Origin: Distichodus sexfasciatus
Taxonomy: Eukaryota > Chordata > Actinopteri > Characiformes > Distichodontidae
Assembly (NCBI GenBank): GCA_032718565.1
Contig: JAVGVS010000010.1
Location: 3,352,318 to 3,416,317, forward strand
Reading direction: 5' to 3'
Length of the DNA: 64,000 nt
Under the pieces are notes generated by a model that was given only the letters and a program-made list of their open reading frames with translations, was not told the DNA's origin and ran no database searches. Below, in pieces: positions 12,119 to 24,920 of this stretch. Within the stretch, counting starts at the first letter, position 1. Every line of letters starts with the position of its first letter. Position numbers and translations under genes: made by a program.

Positions 12119-13725
12119 TGGCTTCAGTTGTAACAGTACAAAGAACAGAGAACAAATAAGTACATAATAAATAAGGCACATGGAACAACCAATATATAAG
12201 TAGAATAAAGATGAGTACTTTTCAATGAGTTTTATTCATTTTCTTCTTATTTATGCTGCCATGTTAGTGTATGGCAGGTTTATCTGTAGAGTAAAATATA
12301 GAATGTAATGTTTCTTTGTCTTCGTGCTTTATATTATAAACATATTTCTACTTTGCTTGTCCTTATGTGGTTCACCCTATTTAAGTTGCATTTTCTCATT
12401 GTTTTGAGTCTTGTATTTGTCCTCTCATTTGCAGTTAGCCATTCTTGTTTGCTTGATTCTGGGAGGATTCCAGTGGTTTTGTTAGTGCCTTTTAGTTTGA
12501 TGAATCAGTTTGTAATGCAAGACTGCATCCTGCTCCCTCCACAGAGTCTAACAGTTGTATACATTTATTAAAAATGATGTCCATATTTGTAAAACACTAA
12601 TGGATTCTACCTAGAAAGTAAATTACTGAGGAACACATTTGCAAACTGGACTTTCATTATATCATTGTATATGCATAATGGGAAGCTTAAATCTATTGTT
12701 TTAAGGTGTTTAGATGAGAGTAAAAAGTGGTCCAGATTAATGAAGAGATGCAAGGATATGTATGAGAAACCTGGAACAAAATGCCACATCGCAAGGGATT
12801 AAGAGTAGAAAGAAACTGTAAGCAGCTTTAGATTTCAGAGCTGCGTTTCAGCAAATAGTGGCTAAAGTATTCCCACTGCATGCATGTTTGGAGTAGTCTA
12901 GTGAACAAAGACTGACAAGCAGCAAATGATGGAGAAATAAGAAATGATGCAAGCGATCTTCTCTGTTTGCTTTTCCCCAATGACTGGGCATAACTTGTCT
13001 TCAGTTCTTGGTTGGAGAATTGAATTCTCTAGATGCCATGCAATACTCACACTTGATTGCAGTACAGCTCCAGGATAGTGCGTAGCTCCCCAGTTCTGGT
13101 CATTGTATATCGCGGTCCTCAGACTATGGGATAGAGCTGCATGTAAAAGTGTCCAGAGATGTGTTTGCATACTGAGGGGTTTATGTGTGAGGAGTGAAAG
13201 GTTTGTCCTATGAGATGAGCATCACACTTGTCATTGCTTATTTATCTGACTTGCGTCCCCTTTCTTGTGTGAGACTGGCTGTGCTCTCAGGGACAGACCC
13301 AGTTTCTCATACCCACCGCTGGCTCTGTGATTTCTCCCTCAGGCTAAACAGACTCTTCCAAGCACAGCGCAACACTGATCAAGTCTTACATCTCCAGCAA
13401 GAGCACAATTGAAAGGGGGCTCAGGTGACTATGCTGAATAATTACAGTGTCATCTATAATTTCAAATGTCCAAAGAAAATGGTCGCCTTCATTTTGTTGA
13501 GTGGTGGACTCAGTCAGCTGGTCTCATTGGAAAAGAAAGGTCTAGAAAACAGCAAAGGTGCTGCCATTGCTTGAATATTCTTTTTATAATGGTTTAGATT
13601 TTCCTGCTTTAGAAAGTGTAGAATATCTGGTGGCTCAGAACACATTTTTTGCTTACTAAGAATAGGAAAGGTAATTAATAATTCCACCTTATTACATATG
13701 TATATTCTGTATTTATTCTTTCTTG

Positions 13726-13759
<34 letters not shown>

Positions 13760-15030
13760 TTTAAAGGTATGCTTATTAAAAGGTCCTTTGGTAGAACTGC
13801 TCTCCCTGGAAATTTCCAACTCCCATTTTCACAGGCTGACCTACTAAAAAAGTTTCTCAGCCATAGAAACTACGAACTGCATGGCGGAACCCTAGACAAA
13901 AGCGCCCGGGTGACATGGCAGTCGCTGTTGTGAGTGTAAATGCCGAGCAGTAGTTTTTTTCCCCCCATCTCTCTTTTTCAGAACATGAGATGGCTTTGAG
14001 CAGTGTAAGTCAGCACCTCGGTGCGGTGTGGCCCTGATCCAGCAGCTAATGACTGTCTCTGAGGTGCAGTGGGCCAGCTTCGCCCAGCCAAAGCTTCATC
14101 CGACTCTGCCTATGACATCAGGGCCCAGGAGACCCACCAGCACACCGCGAGTCGAGAAAGGCGGAGTGAGAGAGAAATGCAGCATATTCTCTTCTCTTTA
14201 TGCCTTAGAATACAGCATCAGAATTTTCTGACCAAGGTGAGGACAAGGAGGGACAAGAGCAGAAAGGTCAGTTAAAATGCTTCCATCAAGTAGCCAGCTG
14301 CTGGCTGTAACCAAACTTTGCCCCAAATTTAGAGGATTCCTCTACATTGGTATTGCTACATTGGTATTTTAACATAAAAAAAAATTCTTGTTAAAAAGGC
14401 AATACAACAATGACAGTAAATACCACACATTACTGGACAATTCTTTTCACTTACTGAGAGAGCTGTTTTTGTGATGTAATTTGCCCTCACAAATTCCGTA
14501 CCACTGTTTAGTATAAATCTACCATAGAAATGTTTTTTTCTTAAGACAATTTTAGTAAAACTATAAGTAGAATGTGGATTTTAGAGAAAAAAAGAGAAGG
14601 TGGAAGTCCTGTTAGCCCTGTCACTGATCTAGCAATTTATTCACTATTATTGAGTGGCAATTAGTTATTTTTCTACAAAGATTTTTAAACCACTCAGTAT
14701 ACAAAACACATGTTTTCTGACATTACCCCTTGGCAGCAATGGCAAAGTTTTGCAACTATTAAATATATATGAAATGTGTGGCAGAATTGTTTTTATTTAC
14801 ATTGTCAATGAGGGGAATGTTTTGCTTGGCTACACTGATCTCATGATTGTCATTGGTACTGTTCTCTCCAGAATAAAAAAACATATAGAAACACAGATTA
14901 CATGAATATACACGGATATATATTTCTTGATACAGGCTAAATAAAAAAATATATAATGGAATCCTTACAAGATTAGCTCTTTAAAGAGCATTACAGACAC
15001 TGACTGAAATGTCTGTATTTATAGAGACTC
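12119..15030. other. Unique non-coding sequence with a CT/T microsatellite
   Basis: No gene is recognised. The stretch contains a CT/T microsatellite at 13725-13762 and a strong splice-acceptor-like tract near 13953-13981, discussed in the findings. Frames of 60-101 codons have no recognisable product. Confidence 0.6.
13725..13762 (+). repeat. (CT)n(T)n microsatellite
   Basis: Thirteen CT/TC units run from about 13725 to 13750, followed directly by twelve T residues. The reading frame across it on the minus strand encodes an RERERER run, a translation artefact of the repeat. Confidence 0.95.
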
Positions 15031-15270
15031 GTGGGACAGTTGGTAGCATAATGATTAGGGTGTTCAACCCATAATTGGAAGGTCACCGGTTCGAATCCCA
15101 GGACTGGTAAAGGTACCACTGAGGTACTCATGAGCAAGGTACCATCTCCAAGCAATGCCATCTTAATGTCAGCTGCCCACTGCTACTGCATGGAGGGGTC
15201 AAATGCAGAGATCACATTTTGTTGTGGTGCACTGTGGTGTGTTCACAATGACAAATAATCACTCACTCAC
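15031..15270 (+). mobile_element. tRNA-derived SINE, family A, near full length
   Basis: The head starts GTGGGACAGTTGGTAGCAT with an A-box-like ATGATTAGG and a B box GGTTCGAATCCC at 15088-15099, the internal RNA polymerase III promoter. The body carries the family signature AAAGGTACCACTGAGGTACT followed by ATGAGCAAGGTACC. The distal half has AAATGCAGAG, CACATTTTGTTGTGGTGCAC and a 3' end of TTCACAATGACAAATAATCA. At least seven other copies of the same order occur in the window. Mutations in the A box suggest an old, inactive copy. It is a retroposon, not a tRNA gene. Confidence 0.85.
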
Positions 15271-15742
15271 TGACATTTAACAAATAATAGTATTTGACTG
15301 AGAAGCACAAGACAGATTTGAATGAAAATGAAATAAAAAAGACAGCAAAACAGAAACATTACCTATAAAAAACAATGTATTATTATTATATTTAATGTAG
15401 GTTGTGTAGTTTTCATTTATTATCATGGACTGGATTTCACAAAGCCTGCTTGAGGAAAGTGGATGTCAGACAGCTTGATGTTGCTGAACAGAAGAGATCT
15501 GTTTTCCATGAAAGCTATCATTAGTTGAAAATATTGAACTCATGTGCACTCATTTGTCCTGGTTGGAGGGCATTGTTTTCAAGTCAGATGTATCGTGGCT
15601 CATCTTTTGTTGCTTCATTGATTGTAACTGGCTAATTGTCTCTGTCATTCATCAAATTGCATTTGTTTTGATAACTGAAACGCAGAGGTCTTGCTCCATG
15701 CAATGTTATACTGAGTGATCTTATGAATACTCAATGACACTT

Positions 15743-15774
<32 letters not shown>

Positions 15775-17805
15775 CTGTTCCAAATTGCTGTGTGAAACCG
15801 AATTGTGAGATTTTGTTGGTCCACATTGCTATCCCAATTTTAGTCCTGTTAGCCTGTAATTCTGGCCTGAATCAGCCCTCTTCTTTTGCCTACTCATATG
15901 TATGCAGTGTCAGCGTCTCATGACCTGTTAGTCAGCTAGAATCCTGCTTGCTCTTAATGATGTGCTTGTGGGTGTGTGTTTGCGTGAAGCTGCTGTGTCA
16001 AACTCCATCTGCCCCCATCTCCTCCCAATGGAAGGTGATGAATATTTTGGCCATTGAGGCACTCACTTATTTTTGGTGCAAAGTTTTCTCTAGCGAGACC
16101 TTGTCAGTGAGCTTGCCCTTCCTTTCGTACCCTATCAGGGTTAGAAAGTGGAGGCAATCAGATGTTGATAAATATTTCAGTTTTTTTGGATCTGTGGAAG
16201 GAGTTTTGTCCTGATCTGCTACGCATGTGTGGGTATGTCTGATTATCCATGGCAGAGCAATCAACTGTCAATAAATATTTCAGTTGATTTTATATGGACG
16301 GAGACTTTCTTGATGGGATAGTCTATGCCTATGAATTTATACACAGTAGAGGCATGGTGCAGAAAAGGAAACTAACATTTGTTTGAATAAAAGTTGTCCA
16401 TGTGTTTATGAATGTGGACGTGTTGGCACCCCTCCATGAAAATAGAAGACCCACAGTTAGCACTCATCTCTGTACCTACCTAAATATCATATTATTTAGA
16501 ATAATATGATAATGTAATCAGATGTTGCTTTAGAGTTTTATTCAACAGAAGACTTCAAACAATAATACAAATTACGCAGCTGTTTCAGACTGAAGGATAT
16601 CTTAGGGCCTGTGTGCACCAAACATATTATTTGCGCAGAGAGTGGTCAAAACCTCACTACCTTGCGTTTTCTCAGTGCTTCACTCAACTCTTATTGTTGC
16701 TAAGTTATGAAAAGCATCATAAGGGACTTCCGCATTCGTTCCTATTTCATGTAAACATTCTAACGTGTTCCTTTGAGATTAGTAGTTTAGCTGACATAAA
16801 AGAGATTATCTTTACAATGGTGTGAAATGTCGTCTTGGCATTAGCAGCAGCATTTGAACTAGATACTCAGATGTCTTCGAGACATAGATAATGGGTGCAT
16901 GAGATAACCAGTGCAAGAAAACAGCTGGTAGAGTACCACCTAACTATATGCATTGCCCCTTACTCGATTTTGAACCCTTATACATACCACATGTTTTAGT
17001 TCTTTAGATACTTGAAAGCATTCATAGCTGTTCATAGAAGTCAACAGTAGTCAAATTTTGGTTTCATTCTTGGTTACTTTTGGCAGATTTTTGGTCATTT
17101 TCTGGTTGGAGGATTCATAACCCTGACGCTGAATAGAACATTTTGTTCCAGAATGTCTTGATAGCCTTGAAATGACATTGTTCCCTGCAAAAACTCCAGG
17201 CAGCAGACTTAGCATAGCAACACTGAAACATAAGCAAGGCTCTTCCTTGTTTTTCAGAAGGCATGGTGTCCTTTTCTTTCAAAGCTTTCTTTTCTCATAT
17301 GTGGACATGAAGCTGCTGTGCCTTGCGAGATACTGCCATTTTGTCTTCTGTTCAAAGGTCATTCTCTCAGTAGGGTTGTGGTTTGCCAATATAATTTTTT
17401 GTAAATTCCAGCTCAGTTTCAGATTTTTAAGTGTTTTTCTTTCACCATTGTAGTCCTACTTTGTCTTCTTCTTTTGAGTACATTGTCACTCAAGCAGCGA
17501 CAGATGGTGCAATCACACATCGCAAGGCCTTGACCTTGGAGTTCACCAAGAGTTCACTTGGAGTGTCCTTGGCTTCTTGTCTGTCATTCATGCTATCCTT
17601 CTGCCCATTCTGGGGTCGATGCTGGTCACAATCCCATGAACATTACACTTGTTAATACAATAATATTTGTTGTTGTCACAAGCTTCCCTAAAATTTGCTC
17701 CCTGATCTTCTCAGGCAAGTCTCTTCTTTGCTTTCCCTGGTTGATTTTTAGTGTGGAACACACAAAGATGTGAAATAGCAGAGTTTCTAATTTTATAAGG
17801 TATTT
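15271..17805. other. Unique non-coding sequence
   Basis: No gene is recognised. The stretch includes an AC microsatellite at 15742-15769 and a 10-bp-stem hairpin at 16486-16510 (ATCATATTAT, five-base loop, ATAATATGAT). Confidence 0.6.
15742..15769 (+). repeat. (AC)n microsatellite
   Basis: About fourteen uninterrupted AC units. Confidence 0.97.
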
Positions 17806-17983
17806 TTACGGTACCACTGAGGTACTCATGAGCAAGGTAATGTACCCAAGCACTGCTCCCCGGATGCTGCCAGAGCAGCACACTGCTCCTTCATGGGTAG
17901 GTCAAATGCAGAGGTCACATTTTGTTCTGGTGCATTGGGTGCTATGCTGTGCTATGGTGTGTTCACAATGACAAAAAAATCAC
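17806..17983 (+). mobile_element. tRNA-derived SINE, family A, head missing
   Basis: The body and 3' end match the copy at 15031-15270: GGTACCACTGAGGTACTCAT, then GCACTGCTCC, GGTCAAATGCAGAGGTCACA and TTCACAATGACAAAAAAATC. The tRNA-like head with A and B boxes is absent, as in a 5'-truncated insertion. Confidence 0.8.
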
Positions 17984-19160
17984 ACTGGAATTCGCTGTTT
18001 CCTGTTAATATAGGAATTGTAAGATTGTGACACTAATCTAATCTCTCTAATCATCTTAGTGATATTTCTATAGTTACAAAACAAATGTGTCAAGGTCATT
18101 TAAGAATAATATGATAATGCAACATTTTGGTTTGCTTTACTCAGTATATGATATGGTATACAAAAGCTTGCAGTTATGATTGGGCAGTTGCATAACGCCG
18201 TTAGACCAACAAATCCATAAAAGTAGAAAACTTCCACCTTCACTATGCATATAGTCCTCATATTTAAAAAGTTTGGAATTTTCCTTTTTTATGATATTTT
18301 TCATGAAAGTATTTTAATAAAATAAACGTATTTGACCATGTTTAACCTTAAAATACTATTGTTCATAAGACTAACAATAAGATATGTGTGAAAATGGAAA
18401 TGAATCTTGATACAGATAGAGTGCCATAGTTTAGTAGCACAGTGCTGACTTACATTCCTTCCAGGTTAAGTGTTGTTTCATTTAACAAACTAATCATGCC
18501 GCTCGGATAAATTCCATGCGTCCTTGCTCCACCATCATTACACCAGAAGCTGTGCAGCTCACACGGGCCTTGCATAGCATTAGCCTTTCATCCGAGAGCA
18601 GGTCAAAGTAGGCCCCCTCTCTTAATTGCAGTTTAAATATAGCAGCAGTATTGGTGATGGCTGGATGGACAGAATAGTGGCATGATAACAACAAACACCT
18701 GAGGAGAGGTAGACACTCCAGTGCAAGAGGTTAATTCACTCTTTAAGCAAGCAGCTGTTAGGATGTGACAGTATTTATATTAGATGATTTCTCTAGGTTA
18801 GACCAGATTCATTTTACTCAATTGTGCTTCTGTTAGTGAAATGTGTTATTGAGCTTCAAGGAAAGGACTAGTATAAATGTCACTCACTAAAAAGACAGAA
18901 AATTCACAAGCACTTTTATGGCACATGGTGACGTGTGTGTACTATGTCTGTGCGTGTTAGGCCTATCATGAGCACTCAGTGACGTTAAAGACATAGGCAT
19001 TGAAAATGCTTCAACTGAAATTACATCAGCTTAAACAATGTTTTAACACATAGATTTCTTAAAGACTTCAAACTTTTTTAAAAATATTGCATCTTCAATT
19101 CCATAGGTAAGTACTGTAAGAATAATGTTACCCGTTTTCTACTACTCATGATATAGTTGG

Positions 19161-19580
19161 TGACAAGACCACCTTAAAAGAGACCTAGACAAGACCAAGA
19201 CCATATTGTTCCAAGACCAAGACAAGACCAAGACTCTGATTGGCAAAGACCGAGATGAGACCGAGACCAGACCAATTCACGTTTTACACCAAATGATAAA
19301 TAAGTGGAACGCAGGTGTTTACATTTCACATAAAGATTAAACGGTAAGTTCAAAGTCTTGTGATTCTGACGGCATGTGTGTGGTTATTGTACGTTAAATG
19401 TATTCTGAGTTATTAAAACACTAATTAAGAAACCACAGAAAATGCCTGTGTCGGTCTCAAAGAGTTTTAATTGTAATATCCTGAGAGTTGTGGTCTTGGC
19501 TGTTCTCAAAATAAAATCCTGAGCCCTCTTTGTCCAAGTCCAAGACAAGTCCAAGACTTTTAAAAACTGGTCTCGAGATA
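19161..19580. repeat. CAAGACC-rich degenerate repeat, probable DNA-transposon relic
   Basis: The left block (19161-19280) is built of imperfect ACAAGACCAAGACC and GAGACCGAGACC units. The right block (19481-19580) contains GGTCTTGGC, CCAAGTCCAAGACAAGTCC and ends near ACTGGTCTCGAGA. Similar AAGACC/GGTCTCGAGAC-rich ends occur in non-autonomous fish DNA transposons, but I could not define clean inverted ends or a target duplication. The middle 200 bp is ordinary sequence. Confidence 0.45.
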
Positions 19581-20029
19581 TTTAAATGAATAATTGTATT
19601 GTAACAATATAATTAATGCTGCAATTAAAGGGGACTGAGAATTTTATCTAGAAGAAATCATTAGGTTTACTTTTTAGGTTAAGCAATAGAAAAATGGTTG
19701 TTAGTGGCAGCAGTAGTGAGGGAGTGTGTATACATAGAGCAGGTAAGGGGATATAAGTTTTTAATGCATGCAAAGAAAAAGAAGGGAATTATGAAAATAT
19801 GGAAATCTGAACTTGACAATATCATTCATACAATTTTCACTATTATTTGGGAACCGATCAGAGAGTCTGAATGACATGATAGTTGTTAAATCATTTCTCA
19901 TAACTGGCATAAAATTTGTCGGACCTACCTCATAACGCTGCCTAACTTGGATAGCATGAGGTTTGAACAACCACCGTCATACCAGATATTATTGTAATAC
20001 ACACATTTTCACTGTCAAATTAGGGTCGG

Positions 20030-20470
20030 CAGAAGAGGAAAATGACCAAGAAATGAGAGAGAAATTAAAGACGGGGAAGAGAGACAGCAGGAGGAGGAAA
20101 GCATGCACGGCTGCGCTAAGTGACAGGGAGACAGGGAGCGGCAGAGGAAAAATCTCATTTCGCGTGTTTCTCTTCATTCATTAGAGAAATCAGCAGCTAA
20201 GGAGCGCTGGGAGCGGCATGTGGAGCACCTGTCTGCATGGGAGGGGAGGGGATGAGGGTGGAGGATCAGCCTTGCTCACCCTGCACCTTCCCTCCGAGCC
20301 ACTGAGTCATTAGTGGGCCCCTCTGTGGGGGCCACGGCATGTTCCAAACGTCCCTGTACACACCAAATGACTGCCACTGAGACGGCTGATTTCACTGCAG
20401 CAATGTCAAGAAAGAGAAAAAATATCAGCCTTACCACCCAGCTGTCAAGGTCAAGCATGGCTGAGAGATG
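20030..20470. promoter_or_regulatory. CpG-richer block with polypurine left half; candidate regulatory element
   Basis: By eye there are about a dozen CpGs in 400 bp, against a sparse background. The left half is strongly purine-biased (AGAGGAAAATGACCAAGAAA and GGGAGACAGGGAGCGGCAGA). The right half is complex and GC-rich, with a small GGGCCCC...GGGGGCC symmetry near 20317. A 73-codon frame crosses the purine tract and is rich in E, K and R, as expected from purine-biased DNA. A promoter or enhancer is possible but unproven. Confidence 0.3.
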
Positions 20471-20623
20471 CTAGCATTTGATGTGTGATGGATTTTATGG
20501 AGCAGGAAAAGAAAAATTACCATAATTACTGTATACGTTTCGCTGCTGATTAGATGCTAAGTGAGATATATGGCTGTGGAAAGTGGATTTACTTAGGTAA
20601 CCTTCCAGCACGCTATGCACACA

Positions 20624-20642
20624 GTGTGTGTGTGTGTGTGTG
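20624..20642 (+). repeat. (GT)n microsatellite
   Basis: About nine GT units followed by a T run. Confidence 0.95.
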
Positions 20643-21027
20643 TTTTTTTAAATCAACCTACTTTGTATTCTACATCCATCACATAGTCTTGATTTCAAGG
20701 ACAAGGTGTGGAGAAATAGACTTTTCTTCTTGCATTCCTAATTTTTCCATCGTAGAAAAAAAACAAACAAAAGTGATTTAGCATGCTGTTCTGTCTGACT
20801 TCACGCTGCACTTTGTCGTGTCATGTTTGTTGCGCTTGATTTATGTTTGCGTCTCCAGAGAGACTGCAAACCTTAGAGTTGGTGTTGATGGCATGAAAAA
20901 CTAAGCAAACAAAAAGACACAGAGAAGGGTAAGGGGGACAACATAATGAGGCTCATTTCAAAGCCAGCGCTCCCCTGAGGATACGGTTAGTTTATTCAGA
21001 GGCACTTGGATCATGATCACCTCTGCC

Positions 21028-21230
21028 TGTCACATCTCCTCCGTTCCTGTCTGGATCATTCTCCGTGATCATGGATGGCACCTGTGTGTTGTTTTCATTC
21101 CTGTCTATGTATATATAGTTCCTGTTGTGTCATTGTGCTTTGTAAAGTTTTGTCTGTGTTAAGCTTTGCAATAGTGAGCAGTGTTTAGGAGTTTTGTTTC
21201 TTTGCTTGCATTTGTTGGGTGTTCCAAATG
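21028..21230 (+). mobile_element. Probable LTR fragment (5' end TGTCACATC)
   Basis: The block begins TGTCACATCTCCTCCG and continues with T-rich runs of CCTGTCT, TTGTGTCATTGTGC and TTTTGTCTGTGTTAAGC. A TATA-like TATGTATATATAG lies near 21107. This order (TGTCA start, C/T-rich body, TATA, then GTTTTGT repeats) is typical of fish gypsy-type LTRs. No TGACA end, target duplication or internal retroviral-type coding region is seen, so it is a fragment and the right end is arbitrary. Confidence 0.4.
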
Positions 21231-21626
21231 TTGATATACTATTGAGGTATTATTCTACCACAGCAGCTCATCTGTTGCAAATTTCTAGCATTTGGTGGAT
21301 GTCTCCCCAGAGTAGTTTTGTGTTATTTCTTTCTTGGGGCAATGGTGTTTGATGTGCTGGTGGAATGACACAGGCAACTTGAATCCATGAACCATGGTGC
21401 CTACCTGACTGTTCTACCACTAGAGAAAATTTGCTCTATCAGAGACGCAAAAATATTGTGAAGCAATAACTTGGTGTAAAACAAAGAAGCATGAAACTTT
21501 TGAGTAATTTTCACTGATGGAAATGAATAGTGTGTTAAGTAAAGTAGCATCTCTCTGGTTTACCATCAGTGTTCTACTGTTCTTTGTTTGTTTGCACTGG
21601 AAATAACCTGGAGCCACGTCGTCTCG

Positions 21627-21694
21627 TCTCTCTATGTATCTGTACAGTATATAGCAGAGATGACAATAAAGTTGACTTTGACTTTGACTTTGCA
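21627..21694 (+). mobile_element. 3' end of a non-LTR retrotransposon
   Basis: This is a plus-strand copy of the family also found at 12044-12118 (minus). It contains CTCGTCTCTC, TGTACAGTATATAGCAGAG, then GACAATAAAGTTGACTTTG and a tail of three TTGACT-type units. The AATAAA within the terminal segment may serve as the polyadenylation signal of the parent LINE or retroposon. Only the end of the element is present. Confidence 0.65.
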
Positions 21695-22014
21695 TCAGTA
21701 ACACTTACCAGGCGGGACCTTATGATTTCGTGATGTGGCATTACTATTGTTGCAAATTCAGCCAATCCCTGTGAATTCATTTCTACCATGCAATTGCGAC
21801 CAATTACCACAACGTTGAGCCATACGTTTGTGAAGTCACTTCCTTGTTATGTTTAGAAGATGCAGGAAATCTGTGTGATAAAATGCCTCACATTTACCTT
21901 CAACAAAACCTAAAATGGTTTTGTTAAAATAATAGCGGCTTTGTTTCCTTCATTTTAATTGTTAAAGAATCATTATAAAGGGGGACAACATTACAAATTT
22001 TTCCACAACTTTGA

Positions 22015-22175
22015 CTTCCTCCCACAACTTTATTGCAAGAAAACACATAAAAACGCAACAACTTTCATTGCATTTTTTTTAGAAAAGCTGCCACAAAATC
22101 AGGCATTTTAGGCTGCAGCAATCTTCAAAAAGGCCCGCAAAATCCCAGAGGGACTGGACAAGGCATAGTTGCAGT
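22015..22175 (+). repeat. Possible dispersed repeat (GCAAAATCCC...GGGACTGG type)
   Basis: The block combines ACAACTTTATTGCAAGAAAA, CAACAACTTTCATTGCAT and AAGGCCCGCAAAATCCCAG plus AGGGACTGG. This resembles a dispersed fish repeat I have seen before, but no second copy lies in this window, so the call rests on memory alone. Confidence 0.3.
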
Positions 22176-22788
22176 GAAGAAGTCCAGTAACTGTCCAGAA
22201 TTGTTGTTCTGAAGTCCTCTCAGCAGGCATGGATTCATCACCATGGAGAGCGTCCAGCGCAGTCAATGACCTTCTTCTTATTTGACATCTGATGTGACAA
22301 ATTATTTCATGGCTTTTTTGTTAGCACTGGACTCTACTTTTCTGTCCTTGGTAGAGTCAGAAGAGTTTGGTAAATTGGGACAGACATTGTTTCATTTGAT
22401 CCTCACCATCTTGTCCCTTTCATGTATTTCAAAATAATGTCTCTTCCAGCACCTGGGTACACTTAAGTTCCAAAGCAAAGGTCCTCTCTAGACACACTGG
22501 TGTCATGCCTAGTGCATCTCAGTAGAGAGAAAGAAGTAGTTGTGTTGAAAGAAAACTTGTGGAATTGTGGGAAACAGAAAGCAGAGAGTATCTGAAGCCC
22601 TCTTCAAACTCTCAGATGTGCCGGTGGGCTGAGAGAGCCTGTGTTTTTTTACAGAAGTACACAGATGTAATGGGAACAGAACTTGGCCTCGCTATCATAA
22701 TGCTGAGAGTTGTGCTACTTTGTGCTTTACACCTTTTCAAGGTTTTAAAGCATGACAGAACTCTGAAACAGCAGTTTTGTTTCAAAGG

Positions 22789-22806
22789 TTTTTTTTTTTT
22801 TTTTTT
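22789..22806 (+). repeat. T18 homopolymer
   Basis: Eighteen T residues followed by AAAT. Confidence 0.95.
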
Positions 22807-24212
22807 AAATATGTATTTTAGCAAGGGAAGCTGTCCGCCAGAATGTTCATTGATTTTCTGTTTGACTGATTATTTAATTTCCACATCCAAATTGGCATTT
22901 GTTCTATATTTGCAGTGAATCAATTCTTTTAATGTCTATTATATTTTACTGTGGTTAGATTATTGTAAATGATGCTTTAATACGAGTAACTACAGAGCAA
23001 ATCTGATGGGACTGTCCAAGAGAGTAGGAATAGCACCTGTGAACTGTTTTTTTTGCCATTGAAACCTTACACTAAGCAGAGGATGACAACTTTTAAAAAC
23101 TCCAGACTGATTTAGCATACCCATGTTAGCTGACACAGTACTGCACTATTTGACATAGTTATAAAAACAACACACCAGTTAATACAACTAAACAACAATT
23201 GCAAGTATTGCTAATTGAAGTCTATACAGTCCTTTACTGTCACGTTTGGCTTTGCAACCTTTGGAGGGTAAAAGTGCAGGAATCATTGTTCACTCATGCA
23301 CTTTTTAATGCTTTTAAAGAAAACTTAAAAACACATAACATGGATGGCTGTGGTGGCTTGTACTCTTGAACTGAGAAACACACACAGGACATTCACATTA
23401 AAAGTGAGGATGACATGACACTATTGTCTGGGTCCAACTGGCTTAAATAAACAAAACCCCAGCTGTGAGAAATCACCTCAAACGAGTGAGTGAATCCAAT
23501 CGAAGGCGACGTGCAACCATTATGTCATGGGAACTAAAGTGGGAAACACCAAACAATGACAATGACAGACATTAGATTGAAATTCCAACCTATTGAGTGA
23601 GAAAGTTGAAAGGCAAACCCAGATTGGAATTCCAGTGAGCGGGATTGGAGCGGGCGGGTCTGAGGTGGCAAAGATGTCACATTTACATTGACTCTATTTA
23701 AAACACAACAGTGTATTTCTCCAGTGCAGAATAGCATGGCTGTGTCAGACAGCTTAACATTATAAAATCTATTCACCAGACAAACTCCTCTTTCCAACTA
23801 CCAATTTCATGATGCCATTTACGCTCACAACCAACAGACTGTCTTATGCTTTGGCCGTATTAAGTGCTGAGGCTGTGCATCGTCATGGAATGTGCTATGT
23901 GCAGCCATACTTATTGTGACAGCTAAATTACAGCCTTGCAGTGTAGTCGTTCTTCACTTTGTCATTCTCTCTACTGTAGCTGAGATCTGTCTCTCTCTCT
24001 CTAACACACATGCAAGCACAGCATCAAGACAAGATATGCTCTGAAAGATATTTACGTGTGTATGCATGTTTATCCCGAGCATTGTTTTATATGAACCTTA
24101 ACTGGAAAGCAACAATGTGAGTATTTATGGCCGAAAGACAAAAAAGAGCAGGCATGGAAAAGGGTTTGCAGCATGATCACAGCTACCCTCTGAATGATGA
24201 GATTCATATTCG

Positions 24213-24235
24213 AGTGTGTGTGTGTGTGTGTGTGT
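24213..24235 (+). repeat. (GT)n microsatellite
   Basis: About eleven GT units. The opposite-strand frame reads THTHTHT across it, an artefact of the repeat. Confidence 0.95.
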
Positions 24236-24649
24236 TTCTTTCTGTCTTTGGAGCCCTGTGTACATTCTACACTCAGCCAAGCAGCTGGGCTGAGAGATTA
24301 GGAGCTGAAGGAATAATGTAGACTCATACAATAGCATGAAGAAGGCTACTCTGTGTTCTGGCTGCCCACTGATGTAATTCAAAAATGGCCCATGTGTGAA
24401 AACAGATGCTTCCACACACAGCCAAGGCTAGTGCTATCATCATTAGACCTCGCCCCATCACCAACACCCCCCATTCTATCTCTCATTTTCTTCGTATCTC
24501 TTCACTCTATGCCAGTCTTTTAAAGGAACTACTTGTTCTGTTTGTTCCTTCTCGGTGGGTAGTATTTAATGGTCTCTGGATAGTTTGACTCCTTGACCTG
24601 TGCTGGGCAGCTGGCTTTTAATGAGCGCTGTTACTTCATGACAACAGCT

Positions 24650-24920
24650 AAGTCATGTGGAGAAAAAGCAATACAACAGCGGGGGAAAAAAGAAAGCAAG
24701 AGGCAGGGAGTGAGGAAGAGTGAAAGAATAAGACCTGTAGAGACTGAGACCTGTAGTACACAAAGTGAGAAGGAACAGGAGTCTGTAGCCTATAGAGGCA
24801 GCAGTGGTAAGGTTGAAGCGAAGGGTTAATAGAGTGGGAGGCAAAAACGAGAGGAGAAAAGATGAAATCCCAAGATGACACAATGAGGAAGGGAAGAGAA
24901 TGAGGGCTGCTCTCTTGATG
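24650..24920 (+). repeat. Purine-rich tract
   Basis: The strand is dominated by A and G (for example AGAAAGCAAGAGGCAGGGAG and GAGGAGAAAAGATGAAATCC) for about 270 bp. Purine bias removes stop codons on the complementary strand, which accounts for two long overlapping minus-strand frames. It is a low-complexity compositional feature, not evidence of coding. Confidence 0.6.

Larger units (their letters stand above)
17984..21027. other. Unique non-coding sequence with one degenerate repeat and a CpG-rich block
   Basis: No gene is recognised. A CAAGACC-rich repeat (19161-19580), a CpG- and purine-rich block (20030-20470) and a GT microsatellite (20624-20642) are listed separately. Complex sequence near 18490-18690 resembles a conserved element by composition but has no decisive motif. 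Confidence 0.55.

Noticed and set aside
15031..15105. A tRNA gene with A and B boxes
   Set aside because: The sequence continues into a SINE body shared by eight copies, and the tRNA fold is eroded.
16498..18119. Exact 17-mer AGAATAATATGATAATG at 16498 and 18103
   Set aside because: AT-rich word with no similarity in the flanks beyond it; probably coincidence.
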